The notes under the pieces are model-generated. The model searched no databases. It was not told where the DNA came from and saw only the letters and a list, made by a program, of their open reading frames with translations. The translations under genes were made by a program, and so were the position numbers. From positions 1 to 64,000 of the forward strand of contig NZ_JAALLN010000007.1 in NCBI RefSeq assembly GCF_011751075.1: 64,000 nucleotides of DNA, written 5' to 3'. How positions within the stretch are numbered: the stretch's first letter is position 1; each line of letters opens with the position of its first letter. Below are positions 35,125 to 44,012 of this stretch, piece by piece. This DNA comes from Flavobacterium poyangense (GTDB lineage Bacteria; Bacteroidota; Bacteroidia; Flavobacteriales; Flavobacteriaceae).

Positions 35125-36897
35125 ATGAATTCATATCAAGAAAAAGTAATTCAGTATTCTGAACTTTTAAAAAAAATCAATAAAAGATACAACAGTATTA
35201 GTATTTCACGCCTTTTAAGCATTTTTCTCTGCCTGTTTTTATTGTTTTATTACATCAAAACAAATGAGATTGGGTATGCCGCTTTTGCTTTTCTGTCTTT
35301 TGTTGGTTTTATTTTTTTGATGAGAATCCATTCCAGGTTATCTTTTGAAAGGGAGCTTGTGACTGCCATTTTGAAGATTAATGAAAATGAAATCGCATTT
35401 TTAAAAAGAGAAAAACTTCCTTTTGAAAATGGAATAGAATTCAATGATTTTCACCACCCTTACGCATACGATCTGGATATTTTTGGAGAACACTCTTTGT
35501 TCCAAAGCTTAAACAGAACTGCCACTTTCACAGGAAAAAAAACACTAGCCAGTCAGTTATTGGATATACTTCCTAATGCGGTTATTTTAGAGAATCAGGA
35601 AGCGATTAATGAACTAAAAGCAAAGATCGACTGGAGACAGGATTTTTTAGCTTTGGCAACGATAAGCAATGATTCTAAAAGTTCGTACGATTCTATAATG
35701 CATTGGAATGGAGCTAAAAATAACAAGCTAAAGAAAGTTACGATTGCCCTGTCTATACTAATGCCAACTCTGTTTTTTGGGTTTTTAGTAGCCTATCTTT
35801 TTACTTCAAAAACCATGTTGTTGTCTTATATGACTTATGTTTTTATTGCTAATCTGGTTATTTTAGGACAGAATTTTAAAAGAATTCAATCTGAAATTGC
35901 GAAGGCAGATAACGTTGATAAAATAATCAAACAATATAGTTTATTAGTAGCTAAGATCGAAACCGAAACTTTTCAATCTAAAAAGTTAATTGACCTACAG
36001 CAGCTGCTTGTTTCCAGAAATGCAAAAGCCAGTACACATCTAAAAGAATTGTCTGAACTGTTCTCCAGAATGGACACCATTAATAATTTTGTGACGTCAA
36101 TTGTATTTAATGGTACATTTTTGTTTAACCTGCATGTTTTAAAGTCACTTTTAAAATGGAAAGAGAATTATGCGCCGGAACTCGAAAAGTGGATTTCGAT
36201 TATAGGAGAATTTGAAGCTTTAAACAGTTTGGCTAACCTGGCTTATAATAACCCTGATTTTGTGTTCCCTGAAATAAATTCCGATTTTAAAATTGGATTT
36301 AAGGATTTGGCGCACCCATTACTGAATCCGATAAGCAGAGTAGGGAATGACACACATTTCTATCCCGAATCGTTTGTGATTCTTACGGGGTCAAACATGT
36401 CCGGAAAAAGTACTTTTTTAAGAAGCTTGGGAGTTAATATGGTTTTGGGCGGAATTGGTTCTGTAGTTTGCGCCACAGCGGCTAACATTCATCCGTTACC
36501 TGTTTTGGTTTCGATGCGCCTATCAGATTCTTTATCGGATAGTGAATCTTACTTCTTTGCTGAAATTAAACGTTTAAAACAAATTATGGATGCTCTTGAA
36601 GAAAAACCGGCTTTCGTTTTACTGGATGAAATTCTAAGGGGAACCAATTCCGATGACAAACGTAACGGAACAATTGAAGTCGTAAAAAAGATAATTGCCA
36701 AAAAAGCAATCGGAGCCATCGCCACACACGATATAGAAGTCTGCTTAACAACAAACGAGTATCCGGAAACTCTAACCAACCAATGTTTCGAAGTCGAAAT
36801 TCAAAATAACGAACTGCATTTTGATTATAAACTTCGCAACGGAATTTGTAAAAATAAAAGCGCTACTTTTCTAATGCAGAAAATGGGAGTTATCTAA
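35125..36897 (+). CDS. Membrane-associated MutS-family ATPase
   Basis: 590 residues. Two hydrophobic segments near residues 29-70 (LLSIFLCLFLLFYYI, AAFAFLSFVGFIFL) and two more near 205-250 suggest membrane attachment. The C-terminal third is a MutS-type ABC ATPase: P-loop TGSNMSGKST at about 421-430, LSDSLSDSESYF, Walker B FVLLDEILRGT, and the ATHD switch. The N-terminal mismatch-recognition domain of MutS1 is missing, as in a Bacteroidota group of MutS-like proteins of unknown role. I would not assign it to mismatch repair. It has its own -7 box, and repeats flank it on both sides. Confidence 0.85.
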   Translation: MNSYQEKVIQYSELLKKINKRYNSISISRLLSIFLCLFLLFYYIKTNEIGYAAFAFLSFVGFIFLMRIHSRLSFERELVTAILKINENEIAFLKREKLPFENGIEFNDFHHPYAYDLDIFGEHSLFQSLNRTATFTGKKTLASQLLDILPNAVILENQEAINELKAKIDWRQDFLALATISNDSKSSYDSIMHWNGAKNNKLKKVTIALSILMPTLFFGFLVAYLFTSKTMLLSYMTYVFIANLVILGQNFKRIQSEIAKADNVDKIIKQYSLLVAKIETETFQSKKLIDLQQLLVSRNAKASTHLKELSELFSRMDTINNFVTSIVFNGTFLFNLHVLKSLLKWKENYAPELEKWISIIGEFEALNSLANLAYNNPDFVFPEINSDFKIGFKDLAHPLLNPISRVGNDTHFYPESFVILTGSNMSGKSTFLRSLGVNMVLGGIGSVVCATAANIHPLPVLVSMRLSDSLSDSESYFFAEIKRLKQIMDALEEKPAFVLLDEILRGTNSDDKRNGTIEVVKKIIAKKAIGAIATHDIEVCLTTNEYPETLTNQCFEVEIQNNELHFDYKLRNGICKNKSATFLMQKMGVI

Positions 36898-37212
36898 GGA
36901 TTTTAGATTGTCCGTTCCAAATGCCATTTCGACGCAGGAGAAATCACACCAGTAATTCCACAAAGTTGAGCGATCTAGATTGTTCGTTACAAATGTCATT
37001 TCGACGCAGGAGAAATCGCATCAGTAATTCCGCAACGTTAAGTGATCTAGATTGTCGAGCTTCTTGTGCGATCCTTCCTTCGTCAGGATGACATACTGGG
37101 CGGGTATTTTGCTTCGCAATCCAAAATCACACAGATCAAGGAAATCTAAAATTACGTCCAATACAAAAATCTACAATCTACAATCAACAATCTAAAATCA
37201 ACACTCTAAAAT
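36898..37212. repeat. 72-bp direct repeats and short arrays
   Basis: A unit beginning GATTGTtCGTTnCAAATG and containing TTTCGACGCAGGAGAAATC occurs at 36906 and 36978 with period 72, and a third, partial copy begins at 37050. From about 37166 to 37212 come ATCTACAATCTACAATC-type short repeats that end at the DsbA-family gene. No gene here. Confidence 0.6.
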
Positions 37213-37842
37213 TTACTTCTGCAACTCCTTAATCGTCTGTACAAAAGCCTCTACCGGTTGCGCACCTGATACGGCAAATTTTCGATCAAAAGCGAAAAAA
37301 GGAACACCTTTTATACCAAATTGCTGTGCTTCAATAATATCGGTATGTACATTATGTAAAAACAGTTTATCGTTTTCCAGCACTTCCAATACTTCATTCG
37401 ATGGAAGACCGGCTTTTTCGGCTAGTTCGATTAAGGTAGGATTGTCATTTAAATCTTTTCCTTCTGTAAAATAAGCTTTAAAGAAAATTTCCTCCATTTC
37501 TCCACCCAGATTCTTGGTTTTAGCTAAATGAACAATTCGGTGCGGCGTCAAAGAATTGGCCACGATAGCCTTGTCAAAATGGTAGTCTAAGCCAACAGTC
37601 TTTGCACGTTCTGTGACGTCTTTATGCATTTCTATTGATTGCTCAACGGAAATACCTTTTTGTTCAGCCAGATAGCTAAAAACATCTTGACCTGATTGTA
37701 GCGGAGTACTGGGATCAAGTTGAAAACTTTTCCATTCAATTTCAAATTTTTCATTAGGAAATTCAGCCAAAGCAGTTTCCAATTGTCTTTTCCCGATATA
37801 ACAAAACGGACACATCATGTCCGACCAGATTTCTATTTTCAT
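37213..37842 (-). CDS. DsbA-family (FrnE-like) thiol oxidoreductase
   Basis: 209 residues, usual size for the FrnE branch of the DsbA family. The redox motif CPFC lies at residues 12-15 in SDMMCPFCYIGKRQL. The rest shows the helical insertion and the cis-Pro region GIKGVPFFAFDRKFAVSGAQ. No signal peptide, so cytosolic. Members are linked to disulfide handling or polyketide/isomerase-type chemistry; the exact role is unknown. A perfect TAAATTTG box ends five bases before the ATG, so the message may be leaderless. The gene is bracketed by inverted short-period repeat arrays (37166-37212 and 37911-37976). Confidence 0.92.
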   Translation of the reverse strand: MKIEIWSDMMCPFCYIGKRQLETALAEFPNEKFEIEWKSFQLDPSTPLQSGQDVFSYLAEQKGISVEQSIEMHKDVTERAKTVGLDYHFDKAIVANSLTPHRIVHLAKTKNLGGEMEEIFFKAYFTEGKDLNDNPTLIELAEKAGLPSNEVLEVLENDKLFLHNVHTDIIEAQQFGIKGVPFFAFDRKFAVSGAQPVEAFVQTIKELQK

Positions 37843-37847
37843 AAAAA

Positions 37848-37855
37848 CAAATTTA
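37848..37855 (-). promoter_or_regulatory. -7 box (TAAATTTG) directly before the DsbA-family gene
   Basis: Perfect TAnnTTTG on the minus strand, five bases before the ATG. A TTTT element lies at 19-base spacing where TTTG is expected. Suggests a leaderless message. Confidence 0.45.
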
Positions 37856-37910
37856 AAGAAATATTTCTAGAAGTAAAATGGGGTGATGTGAAAAATGTAA
37901 AAAAGTAATT

Positions 37911-37976
37911 TGTGAATTGTAGATTGTAAAATGTAGATTGTAAAATGTAAGATGTAAGATGTAGATTGTGAAAAGC
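37911..37976 (+). repeat. Short-period array, TGTAGATTGTAAAA type
   Basis: About four copies of GTAGATTGTAAAAT and variants. Inverted versions lie on both sides, at 37166-37212 and at 38126-38378. Confidence 0.65.
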
Positions 37977-38125
37977 AATTTGGAAAAAGTAATTACTTAG
38001 ATATTAATTGTTATCTGGCAACTATAATGATGTAACAACAAGTGATTTTGCTTTTAGATTTTTTTTTATTTTTTTACTTAAGAATCTGTACTGTTTCCAA
38101 AGATGTATTTTATATCATACTATTT

Positions 38126-38378
38126 TTCACAGTCTACATTTCACAGTCTACATTTCACAGTCTACATTTCACAGTCTACATTTCACAGTCTACATTTCAC
38201 AGTCTACATTTCACAGTCTACATTTCACAGTCTACATTTCACAAATTCCATTTCACAAATTCCATTTCACATTTCACAATCTACATTTCACAATCTACAT
38301 TTCACAATCTACATTTCACAATCTACATTTCACAGTCTACATTTCACAGTCTACATTTCACAGTCTACATTTCACAAG
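38126..38378 (-). repeat. 14-bp tandem array (about 17 units)
   Basis: Unit CAGTCTACATTTCA repeated eight times, two AATTCC variants, a partial unit, four CAATCTACATTTCA, then three of the first type. Because 14 is not a multiple of 3 all frames stay open through it, giving repeat-only proteins with a 14-residue period that are not genes. It is the inverted partner of the array at 37911-37976. Confidence 0.85.
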
Positions 38379-38531
38379 AACAATTCCGGTATTTAGAAAT
38401 GGTAAGATAATACTTCTGAAATTGTAATATCTCCACTTAATGGGTAATATATGCTGCTTTTGCGCTAATATATTATCATAAAAGTTAGCTAAAAATCAAA
38501 ACATTTGCCAAACTAATTATAAAACCATTAT

Positions 38532-41500
38532 ATGAAATTTAAAAGTAATTTTTTGAAAGTTGCAACGCTCTTCTTGGTGCTTGTGGCTCAACTTACGTTC
38601 GCACAGGAACGGGTTGTATCGGGAATTGTCTCAGATAATACAGGAATACCATTACCTGGTGTTGGTGTATTGGTTAAGGGAACAAAAACAGGAACTCAGA
38701 CTGATTTTGATGGTAGATATTCCATAAAAGCAGAAGCAAATGCTGTTATTGTATTTAGTTATATCGGCATGCAGTCACAAGAAGTTGTAGCGGCTGATAA
38801 AAACTTAAATGTAAAAATGTCTTCGGGGTCGATGCAGTTACAGGAAATTGTAGTAACGGCATTAGGGATTAAAAGAGAGAAAAAATCTTTAGGTTATGCT
38901 ACTCAAGAAGTAAGTGGTGAAGAACTTACGAAAGTAAACACGGGTAACGTTTCTAACAACATTTCAGGAAAAATTGCCGGGGTAGAGATCAGAAGAAACA
39001 ATAATATTGGAGGATCTACCAATGTTGTTATTCGTGGAACTACTTCTTTAACACAAAGCAATCAGGCTTTGTGGGTTGTAGATGGAATTATATTGAATAA
39101 TGATAATACCAATACAGGTGATCAGATGGCAGGAGGAAATAAAGGAGGCTACGATTATGGAAATGCGGCTTCAGATATTAATCCGGATGACATTGAAAAT
39201 ATGAACGTTTTAAAAGGTGCTGCAGCAACGGCATTATACGGATCGAGGGCTTCCAATGGAGTTATTATTGTTACGTTGAAAAAAGGAAGCAAATCTAAAG
39301 GGGGTTTAGGTGTAAGTTTTAGTTCAGGCGTAAATATTGGAGTTGTTGATAAAAAGACATTGCCAAAATACCAAAACCAATACGGTAGTGGTTATGGAGA
39401 TTTTTATGGCACTACCGATTTAGGCAGTGGAACTCATCCTTATACGGCAACTGATGATGCTTCTTGGGGGCCAAGATTCGATCCGTCGTTATTAGTGTAC
39501 AATTGGAATTCTTTTTATCCTGAATTACCAACTTACGGAAAAGCGACTCCTTGGACAGCGGTAAAAAATAATCCAAACAGCTTTTACCAGAACAGCGTTA
39601 CCTATATAAATAGTGTTGCGGTTTCAGGAGCAAATGAAAGCGGAGATTTTAGATTTGGTTACAGTAACTACAACCAGAATCAGGGAATTTTGCCAAATAG
39701 CGAGAATAGAAAAGATAATTTCAACTTTTCTGGAAGTTATAAAATTGCCGAAAAAACCAAAATTTCTGCAACGGCAAATTACCTGAAATCTTATGCTAAG
39801 GGTATGAATGAGACAGGATATGGTGATGGAGGAAATAACTACTTGAGCAGTGTGAGACAATGGTATTCAACAAGTGTAGATTTTAAAGATCTTGAAGCTG
39901 CTTATAATTTAACAGGAAGAAATACAACTTGGAATGTTGGCGGACCGGATAATTTAAATGTACAATTTCATGATAACCCTTATTTTCAAAGATATCAGAA
40001 CTACAATTCATTAGTAAGAGATCGTTTCTTTGGAAATGTATCGATAAAGACTGATGTTACAAGTTGGTTTGATATTACAGGAAGAGGTGCTGTAGATTAT
40101 TACCACCAGTTGCAGGAAGAGCGTGTTGCGGCAGGTTCAAAGAGAACACCAAACGGAAAAGGGGAATATTCCAGATTCGACAAAACGTTCAGAGAAATCA
40201 ATTTAGATTTAATAATGAACTTTAAAACAAGAATCACTGACGGAATTAATTTCACAGGTATGTTGGGAGCTAATTCAAGACGCTCAACAAATACTTCGAT
40301 TTTTGCAGTGACAAATGGCGGATTAGTAGTGCCTGGGATCTATGCCTTAGATAATTCAGTGGATGCTATCAATAGTCCGGATGAAGCTTTGGAAACTATA
40401 GGAACGAATAGTGTTTATTCAACAGCAAACTTTAATTTCTTTGATACTTATTTCTTAGAAGGAACGTATAGAGTAGATCAATCTTCGACTTTACCAAAAG
40501 ACAATAGTGTTTATACGTATCCGTCGGTAACAGCAACATACATTTTTAGCAATCATATCAAAGCAGACTGGTTGTCTTTTGGAAAATTGCGTTTGAATTA
40601 TGCTGAGACAGGAAACGATGCTCCATTTGGAGTAACAAATGCTATTTATCCTAAGAATAATAATTTTGGTGGAATGCCTCGTTTTTCAACCGACAATAAT
40701 AAAGGTAATTCAGATTTAAAAAGTGAGTTGACTAAAGGAGTTGAAGCTGGTATTGAGCTTAAATTTTTCAAAAACAGATTAGGATTTGATTTTTCTTATT
40801 ATAAAACCAATACAACAAATCAGATTCTTTCTATTGAAACACCAACACAAACTGGTTATACAAGAGCCTGGATCAATGCAGGTGATGTTCAAAACAAAGG
40901 TTTTGAGTTGTCATTGAATGCAACACCAATAAAAACAGACAGTTTTTCATGGCAGACTACCATAAACTGGTCTACTAACAAAAACGAGGTGATCTCATTG
41001 GGAGGACCTGAGAGGATTTCATTAGGAGGATTCCAGGGAGTAAGTTATGTAGCCGAAGTTGGTAAGCCAGTAGGTCAATTAGTAGGTTCAGGATATACGT
41101 ATCTGAACGGAGAAAAAGTTATTCGTTCTAACGGAAGGTATTTACAGGCTCCGGGCGTAACAATTGGTAGTGTAAATCCGGATTGGATCGGAGGTTTTAA
41201 TAACGTTTTGACATACAAAAATATCGCTTTGAATTTTTTAATTGATGTTAAAAAAGGAGGAGACGTGTATTCGTTAGATCAGCTATACGGACATACTACA
41301 GGTATTTATGAAAGCACGGTAAGTAATAACCATTTAGGAGTTCCGCAACGTGAACCGGTAGCTAATGGTGGTGGAATTTTGTTAGGTGGTGTAAAAGCTG
41401 ATGGTACTCCAAATAATGTAGTAGCAAGTGTAACAGGGACTGATGGGTATTATTTTTACAACTCAATGCCACAGCAAGAGTATGTTTATGATGCTTCTTA

Positions 41501-41735
41501 TGTGAAATTGCGTGAAGTAGGGATTAGCTACAAATTGCCAAAAAGTATATTGAAAAATACTTTCATTAACAATATGGTTTTTGCTTTAAATGGTAGTAAT
41601 CTTTGGATTATTAGTAAAAACTTACCGTATGCAGATCCTGAGGCGGGTATGTCTTCAGGTAATTTGCAAGGTTTCCAGACGGGTGTATTGCCAACTACAA
41701 AAGAGTACAGTTTTACATTGAAAGTTCAATTCTAA
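38532..41735 (+). CDS. SusC/RagA-type TonB-dependent receptor
   Basis: 1067 residues. Signal peptide MKFKSNFLKVATLFLVLVAQ, cleavage near TFAQ. Residues 26-100 form a carboxypeptidase-regulatory-like beta domain (VSGIVSDNTGIPLPGVGVLV). The plug domain follows at about 105-240 (GKIAGVEIRRN, VIRGTTSL, DDIENMNVLKGAAATALYGS) and the beta-barrel runs to the end (YSFTLKVQF). It lacks the extra STN domain seen in the SusC at 56097, so it is not expected to signal to an anti-sigma factor. It forms a pair with the SusD-like lipoprotein 17 bases downstream. The transported ligand is unknown; nearby protease genes suggest peptides, as an inference. Confidence 0.95.
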   Translation: MKFKSNFLKVATLFLVLVAQLTFAQERVVSGIVSDNTGIPLPGVGVLVKGTKTGTQTDFDGRYSIKAEANAVIVFSYIGMQSQEVVAADKNLNVKMSSGSMQLQEIVVTALGIKREKKSLGYATQEVSGEELTKVNTGNVSNNISGKIAGVEIRRNNNIGGSTNVVIRGTTSLTQSNQALWVVDGIILNNDNTNTGDQMAGGNKGGYDYGNAASDINPDDIENMNVLKGAAATALYGSRASNGVIIVTLKKGSKSKGGLGVSFSSGVNIGVVDKKTLPKYQNQYGSGYGDFYGTTDLGSGTHPYTATDDASWGPRFDPSLLVYNWNSFYPELPTYGKATPWTAVKNNPNSFYQNSVTYINSVAVSGANESGDFRFGYSNYNQNQGILPNSENRKDNFNFSGSYKIAEKTKISATANYLKSYAKGMNETGYGDGGNNYLSSVRQWYSTSVDFKDLEAAYNLTGRNTTWNVGGPDNLNVQFHDNPYFQRYQNYNSLVRDRFFGNVSIKTDVTSWFDITGRGAVDYYHQLQEERVAAGSKRTPNGKGEYSRFDKTFREINLDLIMNFKTRITDGINFTGMLGANSRRSTNTSIFAVTNGGLVVPGIYALDNSVDAINSPDEALETIGTNSVYSTANFNFFDTYFLEGTYRVDQSSTLPKDNSVYTYPSVTATYIFSNHIKADWLSFGKLRLNYAETGNDAPFGVTNAIYPKNNNFGGMPRFSTDNNKGNSDLKSELTKGVEAGIELKFFKNRLGFDFSYYKTNTTNQILSIETPTQTGYTRAWINAGDVQNKGFELSLNATPIKTDSFSWQTTINWSTNKNEVISLGGPERISLGGFQGVSYVAEVGKPVGQLVGSGYTYLNGEKVIRSNGRYLQAPGVTIGSVNPDWIGGFNNVLTYKNIALNFLIDVKKGGDVYSLDQLYGHTTGIYESTVSNNHLGVPQREPVANGGGILLGGVKADGTPNNVVASVTGTDGYYFYNSMPQQEYVYDASYVKLREVGISYKLPKSILKNTFINNMVFALNGSNLWIISKNLPYADPEAGMSSGNLQGFQTGVLPTTKEYSFTLKVQF

Positions 41736-41751
41736 TAAAAAAGATAAAGAT

Positions 41752-43209
41752 ATGAGAATTATAAAAACAATATTTTTTGCAGGAGCTGTTTTACTTTCGG
41801 TAGTTTCATGTGATAACTTAGATAATTTAAACATTGATCAAAAAGCATATACTAAAGTGGTACCAAGTGCTTTGATGACTAATGCTCAGGTAAATTACGC
41901 TTATTTTTTAACCAATGCTTCTGTAAACTCTAATAATTTCAGAGCCTATGCGCAACATTGGTCTACTTCGACCTATACAGACGAAGCAAATTACAATCAA
42001 GCTAAAAGAAATTTAGGTAGTTCACATGCTATTTTGCTTTATAGAGATGTATTGCAGGATTTGACCAATGCTCAGATTCAAATTAGAGAAGCTCAGGCTT
42101 TAGGACCTATTGAAGAGGCGGTTAAAAAGAATAACATTGCTATACTGGATGTGCAGATTGTAATGGCATACCAAACACTTGTAGATTTGTTTGGAAATGT
42201 AGCTTATACAGAAGCGCTTAATGTTAAAGCATTTCCTTACCCTAAATATGATGATGCTAAAACTATATATCTGGATTTAGCTGCTCGTTTAGATGTCGCT
42301 ATCGCAAGTATGGATACTGCAAATGGAAGTTTTGGAGCAGCTGATTTAGTATTTAAAGGTGATGTTTCCCGATGGAAGATTTTAGCGAATAGCGTAAAAC
42401 TTAAAATGGGATTACATCTGGCAGATGTAGATCCGGTAAAAGCTAAAGCTATGGTGGAAAGTGCCTATACTTCGGGAGTAATGACTAATGAAAGTGAGAC
42501 TGCGTTGTTTGATTATTATTTGACAAATACAGATATGAATCCGCTTTATGACAGTTTGGTAAATGAAAGTCAAATTATTATCTCGGCCTTTTTTGCAGAT
42601 GAGTTAAATGGAAAATTAGATCCAAGACGTGATTTCTTTTTTAATCCTGATTCAAAAATAAACGGAGAATACAAAGGTGCTCCTTATGCGCAACAGGTTA
42701 ATTATTCAAATTATTCAAATACAGGCGCAAGATTGAAGAAGAAAAACAATCCGGGAGTATTATTTGATTATACGGAAACTTGTTTTTTACTAGCTGATGC
42801 TGCCAACAGAGGTTTTAGTGTAGGCGGAACTCCTGAAGAATATTACACAAAAGGAATCAAAGCAAGTATGAAATTCTGGGGAGTTGCGGACGCAGCAGCA
42901 CAGACGTACTTGGCAAGACCTGATGTTGCATTTGCAACTGCAGCCGGTACAGATAAACAAAAAATCGCTTACCAGCTTTGGATTGCTTATTACAACCGCG
43001 GTTTTGAAGCCTGGACAGAATACAGACGTTTAGATTACCCTGTTTTAACAGCTCCGGTATCTGCAGTAGCAGAAGCGGAAGGTAAGGTTCCGGTAAGAAA
43101 TATTTATTCTACTAATGATAAAACGTTGAATAAAGCAAATTACGAAGCGGCATCAGCTGCTATAGGTGGAGATTTAATGACCACCAAAATTTTCTGGGAC
43201 AAATTTTAA
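41752..43209 (+). CDS. SusD/RagB-like surface lipoprotein (SusD-like_2 type)
   Basis: 485 residues. Signal peptide MRIIKTIFFAGAVLLSVVSC ends in a lipobox Cys followed by DNLDNLNID. The remainder is helical TPR-like SusD fold of the SusD-like_2 type (QHWSTSTYTDEANY near the N-terminus, YNRGFEAWTEYRRLDYP near the C-terminus). It would cap the SusC barrel and bind the ligand at the cell surface. SusD-like_2 proteins are often tied to non-starch ligands, including peptides. A strong terminator follows at 43239-43274, so the two genes make one transcription unit. Confidence 0.93.
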   Translation: MRIIKTIFFAGAVLLSVVSCDNLDNLNIDQKAYTKVVPSALMTNAQVNYAYFLTNASVNSNNFRAYAQHWSTSTYTDEANYNQAKRNLGSSHAILLYRDVLQDLTNAQIQIREAQALGPIEEAVKKNNIAILDVQIVMAYQTLVDLFGNVAYTEALNVKAFPYPKYDDAKTIYLDLAARLDVAIASMDTANGSFGAADLVFKGDVSRWKILANSVKLKMGLHLADVDPVKAKAMVESAYTSGVMTNESETALFDYYLTNTDMNPLYDSLVNESQIIISAFFADELNGKLDPRRDFFFNPDSKINGEYKGAPYAQQVNYSNYSNTGARLKKKNNPGVLFDYTETCFLLADAANRGFSVGGTPEEYYTKGIKASMKFWGVADAAAQTYLARPDVAFATAAGTDKQKIAYQLWIAYYNRGFEAWTEYRRLDYPVLTAPVSAVAEAEGKVPVRNIYSTNDKTLNKANYEAASAAIGGDLMTTKIFWDKF

Positions 43210-43238
43210 TTTTTGAGTTAGTTTTATTTGTTTTTTGA

Positions 43239-43274
43239 AGCCGTCTCCCAAAAGTGGGGGACGGTCTTTTTTTA
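43239..43274 (+). terminator. Rho-independent terminator of the SusC/SusD unit
   Basis: CCGTCTCCC pairs with GGGGGACGG (one G-U pair) across a short loop and is followed by a T-run of eight. Confidence 0.85.
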
Positions 43275-43354
43275 TGGTGTTTTTTTGTTTAGAGTTTCAA
43301 GTTTCAAGTTTTGAAAAATTAAGTAAATCTCTCTGTTTAAGTGTAAGACAGGTA

Positions 43355-43560
43355 AGTTTCGACGGAATTTAATCCGACAGGTTTTTAAAACCTGTCGGAT
43401 TTGTTGTTTCTGGATTTATCCTTTTAGTTTGTCTCTTATCGTAAGAATAAAACACTAATTAATTCGTCAATTTCGATGGAAGTAAATCTGACAGGTTTTT
43501 AAAAACCTGTCAGATTTGTTGTTTCTGGATTTATTCCATTCAGTTTGTCTTTTCGACGAA
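43355..43560 (-). repeat. Palindromic ~114-bp repeat, block A (two copies)
   Basis: GACAGGTTTTTAAAACCTGTC-like palindromes at 43371-43401 and 43484-43517, with similar sequence between and after them (TTGTTTCTGGATTTAT). The same unit occurs three times in the opposite orientation at 48007-48290. Confidence 0.75.
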
Positions 43561-43727
43561 GGAGAAAACACACACGCAAATCGACAAAGATTAGTAATGT
43601 GCCGCATGAAGTTCTTACCGCGTTTTATTTATCGCTCGATTCTCTTGCATTGAAACAAGATTTGCTTCTAAAAAAAGGATATTTTACAATCTCCAATCTG
43701 TAATTAAGCTTAATACTTCACGCTTCG

Positions 43728-43812
43728 CATCTCACATCTCACATTTCACATTTCACATTTCACATTTCACATCTGATATTTCACATCTGATATTTCACAT
43801 TTCACAATCAAC
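43728..43812 (-). repeat. ATTTCACA short-period array
   Basis: Several copies of CACATTTCACATTT and CTGATATTTCACAT. Oppositely oriented words (GTAAAATGTAAAATG) occur past the metalloprotease gene at 47931-47966. Confidence 0.65.
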
Positions 43813-43976
43813 ACCTATCTCTTTAAATTAAAAACGTACTTTTTTGTATGAAATAAGGATGTATTCGTAAATAATTATGGTTATTTTTTCATAGTGTGTT
43901 TTTTTAAAGTTAATAAGTTGTTAATTATGTATTAATTCTTACTAAAATAGTATCAAAATAAAATTATAGGTAGGAC

Positions 43977-43984
43977 TAAATTTG
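43977..43984 (+). promoter_or_regulatory. -7 box (TAAATTTG) upstream of metalloprotease
   Basis: Exact TAnnTTTG match 28 bases before the ATG. No TTTG at the expected -33 position. Confidence 0.45.
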
Positions 43985-44012
43985 GTTATTACTAATTAAA
44001 ACCCAAATATTA

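Larger units (their letters stand above)
37843..38531. other. Intergenic repeat region before the SusC gene
   Basis: No true gene. It contains the short array 37911-37976 and the long facing array 38126-38378; three overlapping frames through the latter only encode the repeat. The remaining AT-rich bases presumably hold the SusC promoter. Confidence 0.7.
43210..44012. other. Intergenic region with terminator and repeats
   Basis: No gene. It holds the SusCD terminator, palindromic repeat block A (43355-43560), the ATTTCACA array 43728-43812 and a -7 box at 43977-43984 before the metalloprotease gene. Confidence 0.7.

Noticed and set aside
35125..36897. Mismatch repair protein MutS
   Set aside because: It lacks the mismatch-binding N-terminal domain and has membrane segments; only the ATPase part is MutS-like.
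38126..38378. CRISPR array
   Set aside because: There are no unique spacers of constant length, only 14-base head-to-tail units; no cas genes nearby.
38008..38427. Three overlapping frames that look like repetitive proteins (YISQSTFHSLHFT)
   Set aside because: They result from a 14-bp tandem repeat lacking stops in any frame; no start signals or non-repeat domain.
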